Shown: piece after piece, positions 9,422 through 16,286 of the stretch
Layout of the letters: the number at the start of each line of letters is the position of its first letter
How positions within the stretch are numbered: position 1 is the first letter of the stretch
Assembly: GCA_965216885.1 (NCBI GenBank)
Contig: OZ244209.1
Coordinates: 4,836,001-4,900,000 of the forward strand
Reading direction: 5' to 3'
Origin: CAYNJG01 sp965216885
GTDB lineage: Bacteria; Planctomycetota; Planctomycetia; Pirellulales; Pirellulaceae
Length of the DNA stretch: 64,000 bases
The notes under the pieces: generated by a model
Seen by the model: the letters and a program-made list of their open reading frames with translations, nothing else
The model's database searches: none
What the model was told of the DNA's origin: nothing
Position numbers and translations under genes: made by a program

Positions 9422-9940
9422 ATGACAGAACAGACCACCCCGCTCAGTATGGTGCTTCCGTTCCTAGCGGTCGCCATGCTCGTGGCGAGCCCAGCTCTAG
9501 CTCAAACGTCGAGCCCGGACCTGGTGTTCCAAGTCCAGGGCCTTACGTGAGGTGCGGTCAAGGGTCTTGGCTGAGGCCAGACCATCGCACCCGTGCTGGT
9601 GCGTTTGGACGAGCTTATTGAGGTAGAACGTAGCTTCTCGAATCACACCGGGACGTTGCTACGAATAGTTCCGACGGCGGGCGTGGACTTGGGAAAGGTT
9701 ACGGAGGCGGTTAGCAATGTGCTTGAGGCTGAGTATCGGAATCCGGTCGCCTTATCGGGTGGTGATTTAACATCGGCACTTAGCGACGAGCAATGGCGAG
9801 ATTCAAGTCGTATTGGCGAGCTAACGTCGATTGAGATTCGGACACTCATCCTGCGTGGATTGGGCTACTACGGGCTTCCGGTCATTGCAGTTTTATCAAT
9901 CGGAATCGTATGGTGGCGTCGAAAGCGAGCAAGACGATGA
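9422..9940 (+). CDS. Predicted selenoprotein: exported HMA-like protein with two in-frame UGA codons
   Basis: Read through two TGA codons (9548-9550 and 9572-9574), this is one open frame of 172 residues. A signal peptide comes first (LPFLAVAMLVASPALA). The strand VFQVQGLT is followed by U43-GAVKGLG-U51, then a helix (TIAPVLVRLDELIEVE) and the strand FSNHTGTLLRI. That is a MerP/HMA-like layout with selenocysteine (U) at the two expected Cys positions. A C-terminal TM (LPVIAVLSIGIVWW) and a basic tail (RRKRARR) anchor it. Both TGAs are followed by hairpins with loops about 20-25 nt downstream. Without readthrough only a 42-residue stub is made, although a GTG at 9593 could start the distal part. 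It lies directly after a mercury-type merR and overlaps the next gene by ATGA. The alternative is a pseudogene with two point mutations, which I think unlikely given the intact frame and the second such gene at 11350-12063. Confidence 0.75.
9551..9591 (+). promoter_or_regulatory. SECIS-like stem-loop after the first UGA
   Basis: GGTGCG (9551-9556), immediately after the TGA, pairs with CGCACC (9586-9591). Inside it, GGTC-T-TGGC (9563-9571) pairs with GCCA-GACC (9576-9583), leaving the four-base loop TGAG, which contains the second TGA. The loop is about 22 nt from the first TGA, within the range known for bacterial SECIS elements. Base pairing was judged by eye, not by energy calculation. Confidence 0.5.
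9586..9603 (+). promoter_or_regulatory. SECIS-like stem-loop after the second UGA
   Basis: A perfect six-pair stem, CGCACC (9586-9591) with GGTGCG (9598-9603), closes the loop CGTGCT. The loop begins 18 nt after the second TGA and has G at its second position, a feature reported for bacterial SECIS loops. The left arm is shared with the larger stem of the first element, so the two folds are mutually exclusive. Confidence 0.5.
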
Positions 9941-10278
9941 CAGAACAGTTAGTCCCAATTTTTAAAGCAACTGACGCGGCAGAAACTGCAAAATGGTATG
10001 CAAGGTTAGGATTCGAATTAGAAAGTGAACACCGCTTTGCCCCAAACATGCCGCTCTACGCTTTCTTGAAGCGGGGCGATATTTGTCTTCACCTCTCAGA
10101 GCATGAAGGGGACGCAACTCCCAACTCATTGGCGTATCTCTACGTTGAAGACATTGACAGCATCGGGAAGGAATTTGGTGTTGAAGTGAAAGACCAACCG
10201 TGGGGAACACGTGAAGTGTGGCTGAGCGACCCCGATGGCAATCGCCTGCGAATTGGTCAACGCATCACACCTGAATAG
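9937..10278 (+). CDS. VOC-superfamily (glyoxalase/bleomycin-resistance-like) protein
   Basis: A cytosolic protein of 113 residues with the two beta-alpha-beta-beta-beta units of the VOC fold: LVPIFKATDAAETAKWYARLGFE and, at the end, EVWLSDPDGNRLRIGQ. Family members bind a metal, a thiol conjugate or a drug. Its substrate is unknown, and a role in the mercury/selenium cassette is inferred from position only. ATG 9937 overlaps the TGA stop of the preceding selenoprotein gene (ATGA), so its translation is probably coupled to readthrough of that gene. An in-frame ATG at 9910 would lengthen it by nine residues into the upstream gene and is less likely. Confidence 0.85.
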   Translation: MTEQLVPIFKATDAAETAKWYARLGFELESEHRFAPNMPLYAFLKRGDICLHLSEHEGDATPNSLAYLYVEDIDSIGKEFGVEVKDQPWGTREVWLSDPDGNRLRIGQRITPE

Positions 10279-10306
10279 GGCATCTATCCGCACCGCAACG
10301 TCCTAC

Positions 10307-10338
10307 TTGACCTTGAACCTAGGTTCAAGGTGTAAAAT
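10307..10338 (+). promoter_or_regulatory. MerR-type promoter with perfect 22-bp palindromic operator
   Basis: The -35 box TTGACC (10307-10312) and -10 box TAAAAT (10333-10338) are separated by 20 bp, the over-long spacing typical of MerR-activated promoters. The operator at 10310-10331 is ACCTTGAACCT joined to its exact reverse complement. It lies 51 bp before the merTP start and should be bound by the MerR encoded at 8956-9402. Confidence 0.9.
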
Positions 10339-10389
10339 ATCCAGCGTCAATACGTTTTCGTTTGTTTTATTGCGTTGGAGGCAACATGT

Positions 10390-11283
10390 ATGATTGTGCG
10401 AGTGCTCTATTTTGATGGTTGTCCGAACCATCTTCCGGCCGTCGAGCTGGCCAAAAGTGTAGTCAAGGAAATCGGCGTTGATGCGACTGTCGAAGAAGTC
10501 GAAGTGCAAGGACAAGAAGATGCAGAAGCACTGCGTTTTTTTGGCTCACCTACGATTCAAGTAGACGGCGTTGACATCGACCCGGAGGCACGCGAACGCA
10601 GCGACTACTCGTTTAGCTGTCGAATGTATGGAGCTTCCGGGCTACCGACACGGGAGCTAATGAAAGCCGCGTTGTTCGGTGACCAAGGAGCGAAGTCAAA
10701 CGCGACGCTCGTTGCTTCGGTTGGTTCGATTGTTGCGGCTGTTGTCGCTTCTGCCTGCTGCTGGCTTCCACCGCTGCTCTTACTCGGAGGTGTTTCGGCG
10801 GCCGGTGTAGCAACGGCATTTGCAAATGTGCGGCCTTGGTTTCTCGGCGGTGCGTTTGCGTTGCTCGGTCTAGGGTTTTATCTCAACTACGGCCGGAAGC
10901 CGGTGTGTGCACCAGGCTCATCTTGCGGCACGCCAACCTCAAAGCTAGTGCGTTTCAATCGTGCAATGTTGTGGATGGCTCTCGTTGGGGTATTGAGTTT
11001 TGCATTCTTGCCGAAATACCTCGGGCTAGCAGCCGGTGATGGCACCACGGTGCTCTCACCTGATGCACCTAAAGTGACGCTTGCAATTGAGGGAATGACT
11101 TGCGAGGCGTGTGCGGTCGGAGTTCAAACATCGCTTCGTAGGGTAGCGGGTGTTTCTGATGCCTCTGTGTCGTATTCAGAGAGCAAGGCAGTCGTTGCGA
11201 TTGACGAAGCGTCTCCAGCGGAAACCAACCAACTGGTGGAAGCCGTGGAGGAGAACGGGTTTCGCGTCGCAGATGTTCGCTAA
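10390..11283 (+). CDS. merT: Mercuric transporter fusion: thioredoxin-like domain, MerT, MerP
   Basis: A 297-residue fusion that should bring Hg(II) across the inner membrane. Residues 1-95 are a thioredoxin-like domain (FDGCPNH, FGSPTIQVDGVDIDP, SCRMYG) of a type often seen beside mer genes. Residues 108-215 are MerT-like membrane segments with the vicinal pair C123-C124 (ACCWLPP) in the first helix and a second pair, C173 and C179, in a loop. Residues 228-297 form a MerP-like HMA domain with GMTCEAC (C238, C241). Here the Cys codons are normal, in contrast to the neighbouring UGA-containing genes. ATG 10390 is chosen because GGAGG lies 8 nt upstream. No merA reductase is present in the window, so the fate of imported mercury is not explained by these genes alone. 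Confidence 0.92.
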   Translation: MIVRVLYFDGCPNHLPAVELAKSVVKEIGVDATVEEVEVQGQEDAEALRFFGSPTIQVDGVDIDPEARERSDYSFSCRMYGASGLPTRELMKAALFGDQGAKSNATLVASVGSIVAAVVASACCWLPPLLLLGGVSAAGVATAFANVRPWFLGGAFALLGLGFYLNYGRKPVCAPGSSCGTPTSKLVRFNRAMLWMALVGVLSFAFLPKYLGLAAGDGTTVLSPDAPKVTLAIEGMTCEACAVGVQTSLRRVAGVSDASVSYSESKAVVAIDEASPAETNQLVEAVEENGFRVADVR

Positions 11284-11305
11284 CGGTTTAGGTGACACGG
11301 CTTTT

Positions 11306-11333
11306 CTGGGACTGTGCCGAAAAACAGCCCCAG
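11306..11333 (+). other. Hairpin between merT and the second selenoprotein gene
   Basis: CTGGG-A-CTGT pairs with ACAG-C-CCCAG around the loop GCCGAAAA, nine pairs with one A/C mismatch. No T-run follows, so it may lower read-through or protect an mRNA end rather than terminate. It lies 16 bp before the next start. Confidence 0.4.
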
Positions 11334-11349
11334 GCGTGAGAAAATCAAA

Positions 11350-12063
11350 ATGTATAAAACACGAATGTATGCTGTAGCCTCGTTAGGGATGGTGCTTTTG
11401 CTCGGTTGTGGACGTGGGTCCGAGTCCGGAAAACCGGCTGTCGACAGTTCCATTGAAACCGTTCGACTTCATCTCGAAGGATTCATGAAGAGCAAGAGCG
11501 GAGCGACGTGAATGGATTGACCGAACACGGTCAAACAAGCCCTGGTAGGGTTTGACGCTGTTAACGACGTGCGGATGGAACTTGACCATGATGATTTCAT
11601 CGTGGACTACGATGCATCGAGAATTACTGTCGAGGAACTTCTCAAAGCGTGCAAACAGAGTGGTTACCCAGGGACGGTTGTAGATTCTCCGACTCGCGTA
11701 TCTGCGACGCGGGAGAATAGCGATGCCGAGCTTCCCCGCTTCTATATTGACGCACTTGCACGAGCGAAAAATGAGCAAAAACCAATAGTCCTGGATTTTG
11801 GAGCTAAATGGTGCGTGCCGTGTCAACGGATGGAAATAGAAACGCTGAAAGATTCACGCGTGGAATCGCTCCTCGAGCGTTGCATCTTTCTAAAGGTGGA
11901 TGCCGACGAACATACGGCATTGATTGCGAAGTTCGGCGTCACCGGCCTGCCTGACGTTCGTTTTTTGTCCGCAGATGGCAGCGAATTACGACGTTTGGTT
12001 GATTTTCAAACTGCCGAATCCTTCTCAAAGGAACTGCAAGTGCTGCTGTCAACGTCTCCTTAG
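11350..12063 (+). CDS. Predicted selenoprotein: HMA(UxxU)-thioredoxin lipoprotein with two in-frame UGA codons
   Basis: Read through TGA at 11509-11511 and 11518-11520, the frame encodes 237 residues. The lipoprotein signal ends in the lipobox LLGC (C20). An HMA domain follows in which the metal motif CxxC is UMDU (U54, U57), within GAT-U-MD-U-PNTVKQAL and then FIVDYDASRITVEELLKA. The C-terminal half is a thioredoxin domain with the active site WCVPC (residues 154-158). It would therefore be an envelope lipoprotein pairing a diselenol metal site with a dithiol reductase. ATG 11350 fits the signal peptide, but its ribosome-binding site is weak. The gene ends with TAG. Without UGA decoding it would be split into a 53-residue stub and a distal piece from a GTG at 11569. 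Two precise Cys-to-UGA changes with no other damage argue against a pseudogene. Confidence 0.78.
11517..11556 (+). promoter_or_regulatory. SECIS-like stem-loops downstream of the UxxU codons
   Basis: Hairpin 1 is TTGACCG (11517-11523) with CGGTCAA (11528-11534) and loop AACA; it begins at the second TGA. Hairpin 2 is GTCAAA (11530-11535) with TTTGAC (11551-11556), an internal bulge, and CCC/GGG around the loop TGGTA (11543-11547). That loop is about 23 nt past the second TGA and has G at its second and third positions. The two overlap and exclude each other. One element could serve both TGAs, which are only 9 nt apart. Confidence 0.5.
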
Positions 12064-12093
12064 CGTATATGGGCTACTGCAGCCATATACGCT
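12062..12093 (+). terminator. Strong hairpin at the end of the mercury cassette
   Basis: AGCGTATATGG (12062-12072) pairs perfectly with CCATATACGCT (12083-12093). The stem extends further inward if one G is bulged. It begins at the stop codon of the last gene. No T-run follows, so it could be a factor-assisted terminator or an mRNA-end stabiliser. The remaining 12094-12362 shows no gene I can support. Confidence 0.65.
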
Positions 12094-12362
12094 AAGCATC
12101 TGACTTGACCGAGCGTGCACTTTCTCCCGCGTTTCACGGCAGTCCAACCATGGGCAGTCCTGCCAGCGGAAATGCAACCGGACCGGCGACCGGCCATCCG
12201 TCTTATTTTCAAAACGGAGTCCGAAACCTGGAGCAGTTTTCCCGATGAGCTGAAGTCGAGCAGTTCTGACCAAGAAATGATGAGCCAGGGCTCTGCGTAG
12301 AATTGAATGAAACTGTCGAGTAACCACGGCTCGTGCAAACTGAACTATCGTGCAAATCTCGC

Positions 12363-13193
12363 CTAGCCGGGCGACGAAGCAGCAAAATGCTCAATTAGAG
12401 CAGCAGCTTCCTCAACATCTTTGGCTCCGACAGCGGTGAGATGCCGTGAGCCTTGTTTCCACGAAACAGCGACGTTTCCGTCCAATTGGGTTAGTGTGCA
12501 TGGTTCACCACCGCACTCGGTTTGAACTGACGGACGATCACCGAACCAGATGGGCTGTTCGTCATTATGTTCGAAGATAGCCAATGTACCGCCGTCACTG
12601 CGTTTGCAGACTGTTTTGATACATTTGCAGCATGGCATCTCCATCACGAATGAATTCTGTACGGTGTACCCGTCGGGTAGTCCGGCGACGAGTGTCGGTT
12701 TGTAACCAAGTTCAGTGTGCGCCTGATCAAGTTGCACCGTCTTGCCTGCATACTTGTTAACGAGCACCAAGTGAGCATCACTCGGATTGTCCTGGAAAAC
12801 ATCCAGGTACTCGGAAAAGTCTGCTGCCAGTTCATCGTGGCCAGCGTGGTGCCAATTCTCGTAGCCAAAGTACGCCAAGCTTAGTGCTACAAGAAGCAGC
12901 GCTGCGATGGAGAGCCAGCGAGAGGAAGCAAAGCGATGAGGATTAGCTGCCTCTCGGACAGGAGACTTTGTACTTCCTACGTCAAGCTGGGCCTCCACAT
13001 TTTGCCAAATCTGATCAGGGGGCAGTGGATGCTCGAGGTTACGTGCCTGCTTCGAAAGACTCTCGAAGGAAGCGAGCTCCTCAGTGCACGTCGGACACGA
13101 ACCCAAATGTTTCGACACTGACGATCGAGAGTCGGAAGATAGTTCGCCGTCAAAATAGGCCGAAATCAGATTCCGTGCCTCCTCACAATTCAT
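12363..13193 (-). CDS. Anti-sigma factor (zf-HC2) with periplasmic Met/Cys cluster
   Basis: A protein of 276 residues. The N-terminal zinc-binding anti-sigma domain has H29, C33 and C36 (HLGSCPTC) after C3. One TM segment (about 93-110, WLSIAALLLVALSLAYFGY) is followed by a periplasmic domain. That domain contains MEMPCCKCIKTVC (Cys 188, 189, 191, 196) and a later CGGEPC pair. Proteins of this plan hold an ECF sigma factor at the membrane until an outside signal is sensed. The exposed Met/Cys cluster suggests a metal or thiol-redox signal. No sigma gene is adjacent; the nearest are at 39 and 42 kb. ATG 13193 is chosen because GGAG lies 6 nt upstream. An in-frame ATG at 13292 would add 33 residues. 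Confidence 0.85.
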   Translation of the reverse strand: MNCEEARNLISAYFDGELSSDSRSSVSKHLGSCPTCTEELASFESLSKQARNLEHPLPPDQIWQNVEAQLDVGSTKSPVREAANPHRFASSRWLSIAALLLVALSLAYFGYENWHHAGHDELAADFSEYLDVFQDNPSDAHLVLVNKYAGKTVQLDQAHTELGYKPTLVAGLPDGYTVQNSFVMEMPCCKCIKTVCKRSDGGTLAIFEHNDEQPIWFGDRPSVQTECGGEPCTLTQLDGNVAVSWKQGSRHLTAVGAKDVEEAAALIEHFAASSPG

Positions 13194-13400
13194 CTCGCGC
13201 TCCAAACAAAATGGTGCAGAAGTCCTGATGTTGAGATGCGAACGTGCATCGACTTCTTCTTCAGTTTCCCATTTTCTTACGTTGAAGGCCATCTCAATTC
13301 AGCATAAACCTATGTTGTCAGGGTAGTTACGCTCACTCATGGCAAACACTCTCAGAAACCGTTCGCGGCTCTCGCAGGCAAAATAAATACTTGAGATCGA

Positions 13401-13428
13401 GAAGAATCCCTCGGCATGGTGCATCCAA
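13401..13428 (+). promoter_or_regulatory. Putative ECF promoter motif upstream of the YHS-like lipoprotein gene
   Basis: GAAGAA (13401-13406), 14 nt, then GCATCCAA (13421-13428), 52 bp before the start at 13481. It belongs to the six-member set described under findings. Confidence 0.55.
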
Positions 13429-13480
13429 ACGGTAGCGACCCTGCTTCTCGACACTTGAATGAATTTTTGGAGCCAAAACG

Positions 13481-13882
13481 ATGCGTCGATCACACTTTTT
13501 CTTTGCGGCCGCGCTAACGATTGCACTCTTGGGAATCTACGGATGTACATCATCGCAACCAACATCGTCTGCACCCGCACAAGGCTCCGACACTCGTAAA
13601 GACGATACGAACGATGACGCCCACGCGGGACACGTTCATGACGGCGAGGTCGGCTCATCCGACATGGACAAGATGAAGGCAGAGTTAGCCAAGCTTCCAG
13701 AAGCAGACCGGCTAGCAGCCGAAAAACAACACATGTGTCCGGTAAGCGGAGAGATGCTGGGTACGATGGGAGCACCTCTCAAAGTTGATGTTGTAGGCCA
13801 AGACGTCTGGATCTGCTGTGAAGGCTGTAAGGATAAGTTACTGGCCAGCCCGGATGAGTACATGGCGAAACTTGCCAAGTAA
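13481..13882 (+). CDS. Lipoprotein with YHS-like CPVSG...CCEGC metal-binding module
   Basis: A protein of 133 residues. The signal peptide ends in a lipobox (IYGC). A low-complexity linker with a DAHAGHVHDG His cluster follows. The C-terminal module has CPVSGEMLGTMGAPLKV, then VWICCEGCKDKLLASPDEYMAKL. The order of Cys pairs and the closing P..Y resemble the YHS/TRASH treble-clef family. The same module recurs at 20276-20923, 42746-43648 and the end of the cusB at 47165-49165. It is probably a periplasmic copper-binding or delivery protein; that is inference from context. ATG 13481 has GGAG upstream. The Cu+ ATPase gene begins 107 nt downstream. Confidence 0.85.
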   Translation: MRRSHFFFAAALTIALLGIYGCTSSQPTSSAPAQGSDTRKDDTNDDAHAGHVHDGEVGSSDMDKMKAELAKLPEADRLAAEKQHMCPVSGEMLGTMGAPLKVDVVGQDVWICCEGCKDKLLASPDEYMAKLAK

Positions 13883-13988
13883 GAGATGGGAAAGTCTGTT
13901 CTTCCGAGACTTCCGAAGCGAAGTGGTTGGGCGGCGTCGCCGCTGCGGGCCAGCCAAACTGGAATCGCTAAACTCCTTAGAGGCTGCT

Positions 13989-16262
13989 ATGGCAATCGAC
14001 CCAATCTGCCAAATGGAGGTGAACGAAGAGACGGCGCTGAGCACAAATCGAGACGGCGCTGCTTTCTTTTTCTGCAGTGAGCATTGTCGGCGTAAGTTTA
14101 TCGCGAATGGAAAACCGCACTCGGACGAAGGCGGCAATCCAGCTCCGGCTTCTCCACAGACATCCATTGCCTCAATCTACACTTGTCCGATGCACCCGGA
14201 GATCGAACAGCATCATCCGGGCAGTTGCCCCAAATGTGGTATGGCGCTCGAGCCCCAAACGGTTCAAATAGATGGGAAAGAAGACTATGCCGAGCTCAAC
14301 GACATGTCGCGTCGGTTCTGGGTGGGCCTGGCGCTCGGCCTACCGGTGCTGATTTTGGCGATGGCCCCAATGGTCGGCCTCAATCTTCTGAACCCGCAAG
14401 TATCAGTTTGGATTCAGCTCGCCCTTTCAACACCCGTCGTGCTCTGGTCCGGTTGGCCATTTTTCCAGAGGGGCTGGCAGTCGATATTGTCTCGCCATCT
14501 GAATATGTTCACGCTAATTGCGATCGGGACCGGCGCCGCGTATTTCTACAGCGCGGCGGCTACGCTCGCCCCGGACATTTTCCCGGAATCATTCCGTGAG
14601 CGCGGCCACGTTGCCGTTTACTTCGAGGCTGCTGCGATGATTACCGTTCTCGTATTGCTGGGGCAAGTGCTGGAACTACGGGCGCGACGACGCACGAGCG
14701 GTGCGATCCGCGAACTCCTTTCGCTGGCTCCGCCCACCGCCTTTGTGATTCGGAACGGCACAGAGGAAGAAGTGTCTCTTGAACACGTTCACGCAAATGA
14801 TTTGGTTCGTGTTCGGCCCGGTGACAAAGTTCCTGTCGATGGCGTCATCACCCAGGGCCGAAGTGCGGTTGATGAATCCATGATCACCGGAGAACCTGTG
14901 CCGGTTGCCAAGGAGGCCGGCGACGCGGTGATCGGTGGCACGGTGAATCAAACCGGAGCTTTTCTCTTTCGAGCGCAACGAGTTGGTCGGGACACTATGT
15001 TGGCTCAGATCGTCGATATGGTCGGACAAGCGCAGCGTAGTCGGGCACCAATTCAACGTGTTGCAGACACGGTGGCCGGGTACTTCGTTCCAGCGGTGTT
15101 GATTGCATCGATGCTGACCTTCATCGTTTGGGCAACAGTGGGCCCGCCACCGCAATTGGCTAATGCTTTGATCAATGCCGTTGCGGTACTCATCATCGCC
15201 TGCCCGTGCGCACTGGGACTTGCTACACCAATGTCGATCATGGTGGGAGTTGGACGCGGGGCAAAAGAGGGCGTTCTGATCAAGAACGCTGAAGTCCTGG
15301 AGACGATGAAGAAGGTTGACACTCTGATCGTCGACAAAACGGGCACGCTCACCGAGGGGCGACCTCGGCTCACAAAGTTGGTGCCGCCCAAGGAAATGTC
15401 GGAAAACGATCTCATCAGGTTCGCAGCCGCAGTCGAGCAAAACAGTGAACACCCGCTCGCGCGGTCGATCGTACTGGCAGCAAAGGATCGGGAGATTGAG
15501 ATTCCGGAAGTATCGGACTTTCAATCGAAGACTGGTTTTGGAGTTGAAGGTCGAGTCGATGGACTACGCGTGTTGATTGGGCGAAAGGAATTCCTGGAAT
15601 CACGTCAGGTTCAGTGCAGCGAGGAATTGTCGCAGCAAGCCGATGAACTTCGCAGGCTGGGCCACACCGCGATGTTTGTCGGAATTGACGAGAAGGCTGG
15701 CGTGCTCGCGGTTTCCGACCCAATCAAGGAATCAACTCCCGCAGCAATTCGCGAGCTGCACAAACTGGGATTGAAGATCATCATGTTGACCGGCGACAAC
15801 CAAAAGACAGCTGACAGCGTGGCGGAGAAACTGAACATCGATGAAGTCGAGGCTGGCGTGAAGCCACAAGAAAAGAACGATCGCGTCGCGACTCTGCGCA
15901 CTCAAGGTCATATTGTGGCGATGGCCGGGGATGGAGTGAATGATGCGCCGGCTCTTGCGGCGGCTGATGTCGGCATCGCGATGGGTACGGGAACGGACGT
16001 AGCCATCGAGAGTGCGGGTGTGACTCTCGTTAAGGGTGACCTTCGTGGAATCGTCAACGCAATCAAGCTCAGTCGGGCCGTGGTACGCAACATCCACGAG
16101 AACCTGTTCTTCGCCTTCATATACAACGCTCTCGGTGTACCGATCGCGGCTGGTGTGCTCTATCCGTTCTTGGGAATCTTGCTGAGTCCCATGTTGGCAG
16201 CGGCAGCGATGAGTTTCAGCTCCGTATCGGTCGTCGGAAATGCGTTACGGTTGCGGAAGTAG
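13989..16262 (+). CDS. copA: Cu+-exporting P1B-type ATPase
   Basis: This is a 757-residue heavy-metal ATPase. It lacks the usual HMA domain. Instead it has an N-terminal YHS domain (DPICQMEV..FFFCSEHCRRKF, residues 4-40) and a heavy-metal-binding motif (YTCPMHPEI..CPKCGMALEP, 64-90). Eight membrane segments follow. The transport motif CPC is at 405-407. The phosphorylated Asp is D449 in DKTGTLT, and the hinge motif is GDGVNDAP (D648). The last two helices carry YN and MSFSS, the signature of Cu+ (P1B-1) pumps. ATG 13989 is chosen because GAGG lies 6 nt upstream; the frame is open back to 13818, over the end of the previous gene. It lies between two YHS-type metal-binding genes. Confidence 0.95.
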   Translation: MAIDPICQMEVNEETALSTNRDGAAFFFCSEHCRRKFIANGKPHSDEGGNPAPASPQTSIASIYTCPMHPEIEQHHPGSCPKCGMALEPQTVQIDGKEDYAELNDMSRRFWVGLALGLPVLILAMAPMVGLNLLNPQVSVWIQLALSTPVVLWSGWPFFQRGWQSILSRHLNMFTLIAIGTGAAYFYSAAATLAPDIFPESFRERGHVAVYFEAAAMITVLVLLGQVLELRARRRTSGAIRELLSLAPPTAFVIRNGTEEEVSLEHVHANDLVRVRPGDKVPVDGVITQGRSAVDESMITGEPVPVAKEAGDAVIGGTVNQTGAFLFRAQRVGRDTMLAQIVDMVGQAQRSRAPIQRVADTVAGYFVPAVLIASMLTFIVWATVGPPPQLANALINAVAVLIIACPCALGLATPMSIMVGVGRGAKEGVLIKNAEVLETMKKVDTLIVDKTGTLTEGRPRLTKLVPPKEMSENDLIRFAAAVEQNSEHPLARSIVLAAKDREIEIPEVSDFQSKTGFGVEGRVDGLRVLIGRKEFLESRQVQCSEELSQQADELRRLGHTAMFVGIDEKAGVLAVSDPIKESTPAAIRELHKLGLKIIMLTGDNQKTADSVAEKLNIDEVEAGVKPQEKNDRVATLRTQGHIVAMAGDGVNDAPALAAADVGIAMGTGTDVAIESAGVTLVKGDLRGIVNAIKLSRAVVRNIHENLFFAFIYNALGVPIAAGVLYPFLGILLSPMLAAAAMSFSSVSVVGNALRLRK

Positions 16263-16286
16263 AGTGGAAGTGAAAGCGATTGAATC

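Noticed and set aside
9593..9940. Independent gene starting at GTG 9593
   Set aside because: It would lack the signal peptide and the metal motif. The upstream frame with signal peptide continues into it through two TGAs at Cys positions, so one recoded gene explains more.
11569..12063. Independent thioredoxin gene starting at GTG 11569
   Set aside because: It would begin inside an HMA domain. The lipoprotein signal and the first part of the HMA fold lie upstream in the same frame, broken only by TGA at the two metal-site positions.
9422..12063. TGA read as tryptophan (alternative genetic code)
   Set aside because: Many genes in the window end at TGA with normal protein ends and close neighbours. 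The in-frame TGAs fall where Cys, not Trp, is expected.
12094..12362. Overlapping 92-codon minus-strand frames downstream of the mercury cassette
   Set aside because: No ribosome-binding site, domain or signal peptide; two alternative frames of the same length cover the same DNA.
14676..15524. 282-codon open frame antisense to copA
   Set aside because: It is a shadow of a strongly conserved ATPase domain, with low-complexity His/Arg/Asp composition and no recognisable features.
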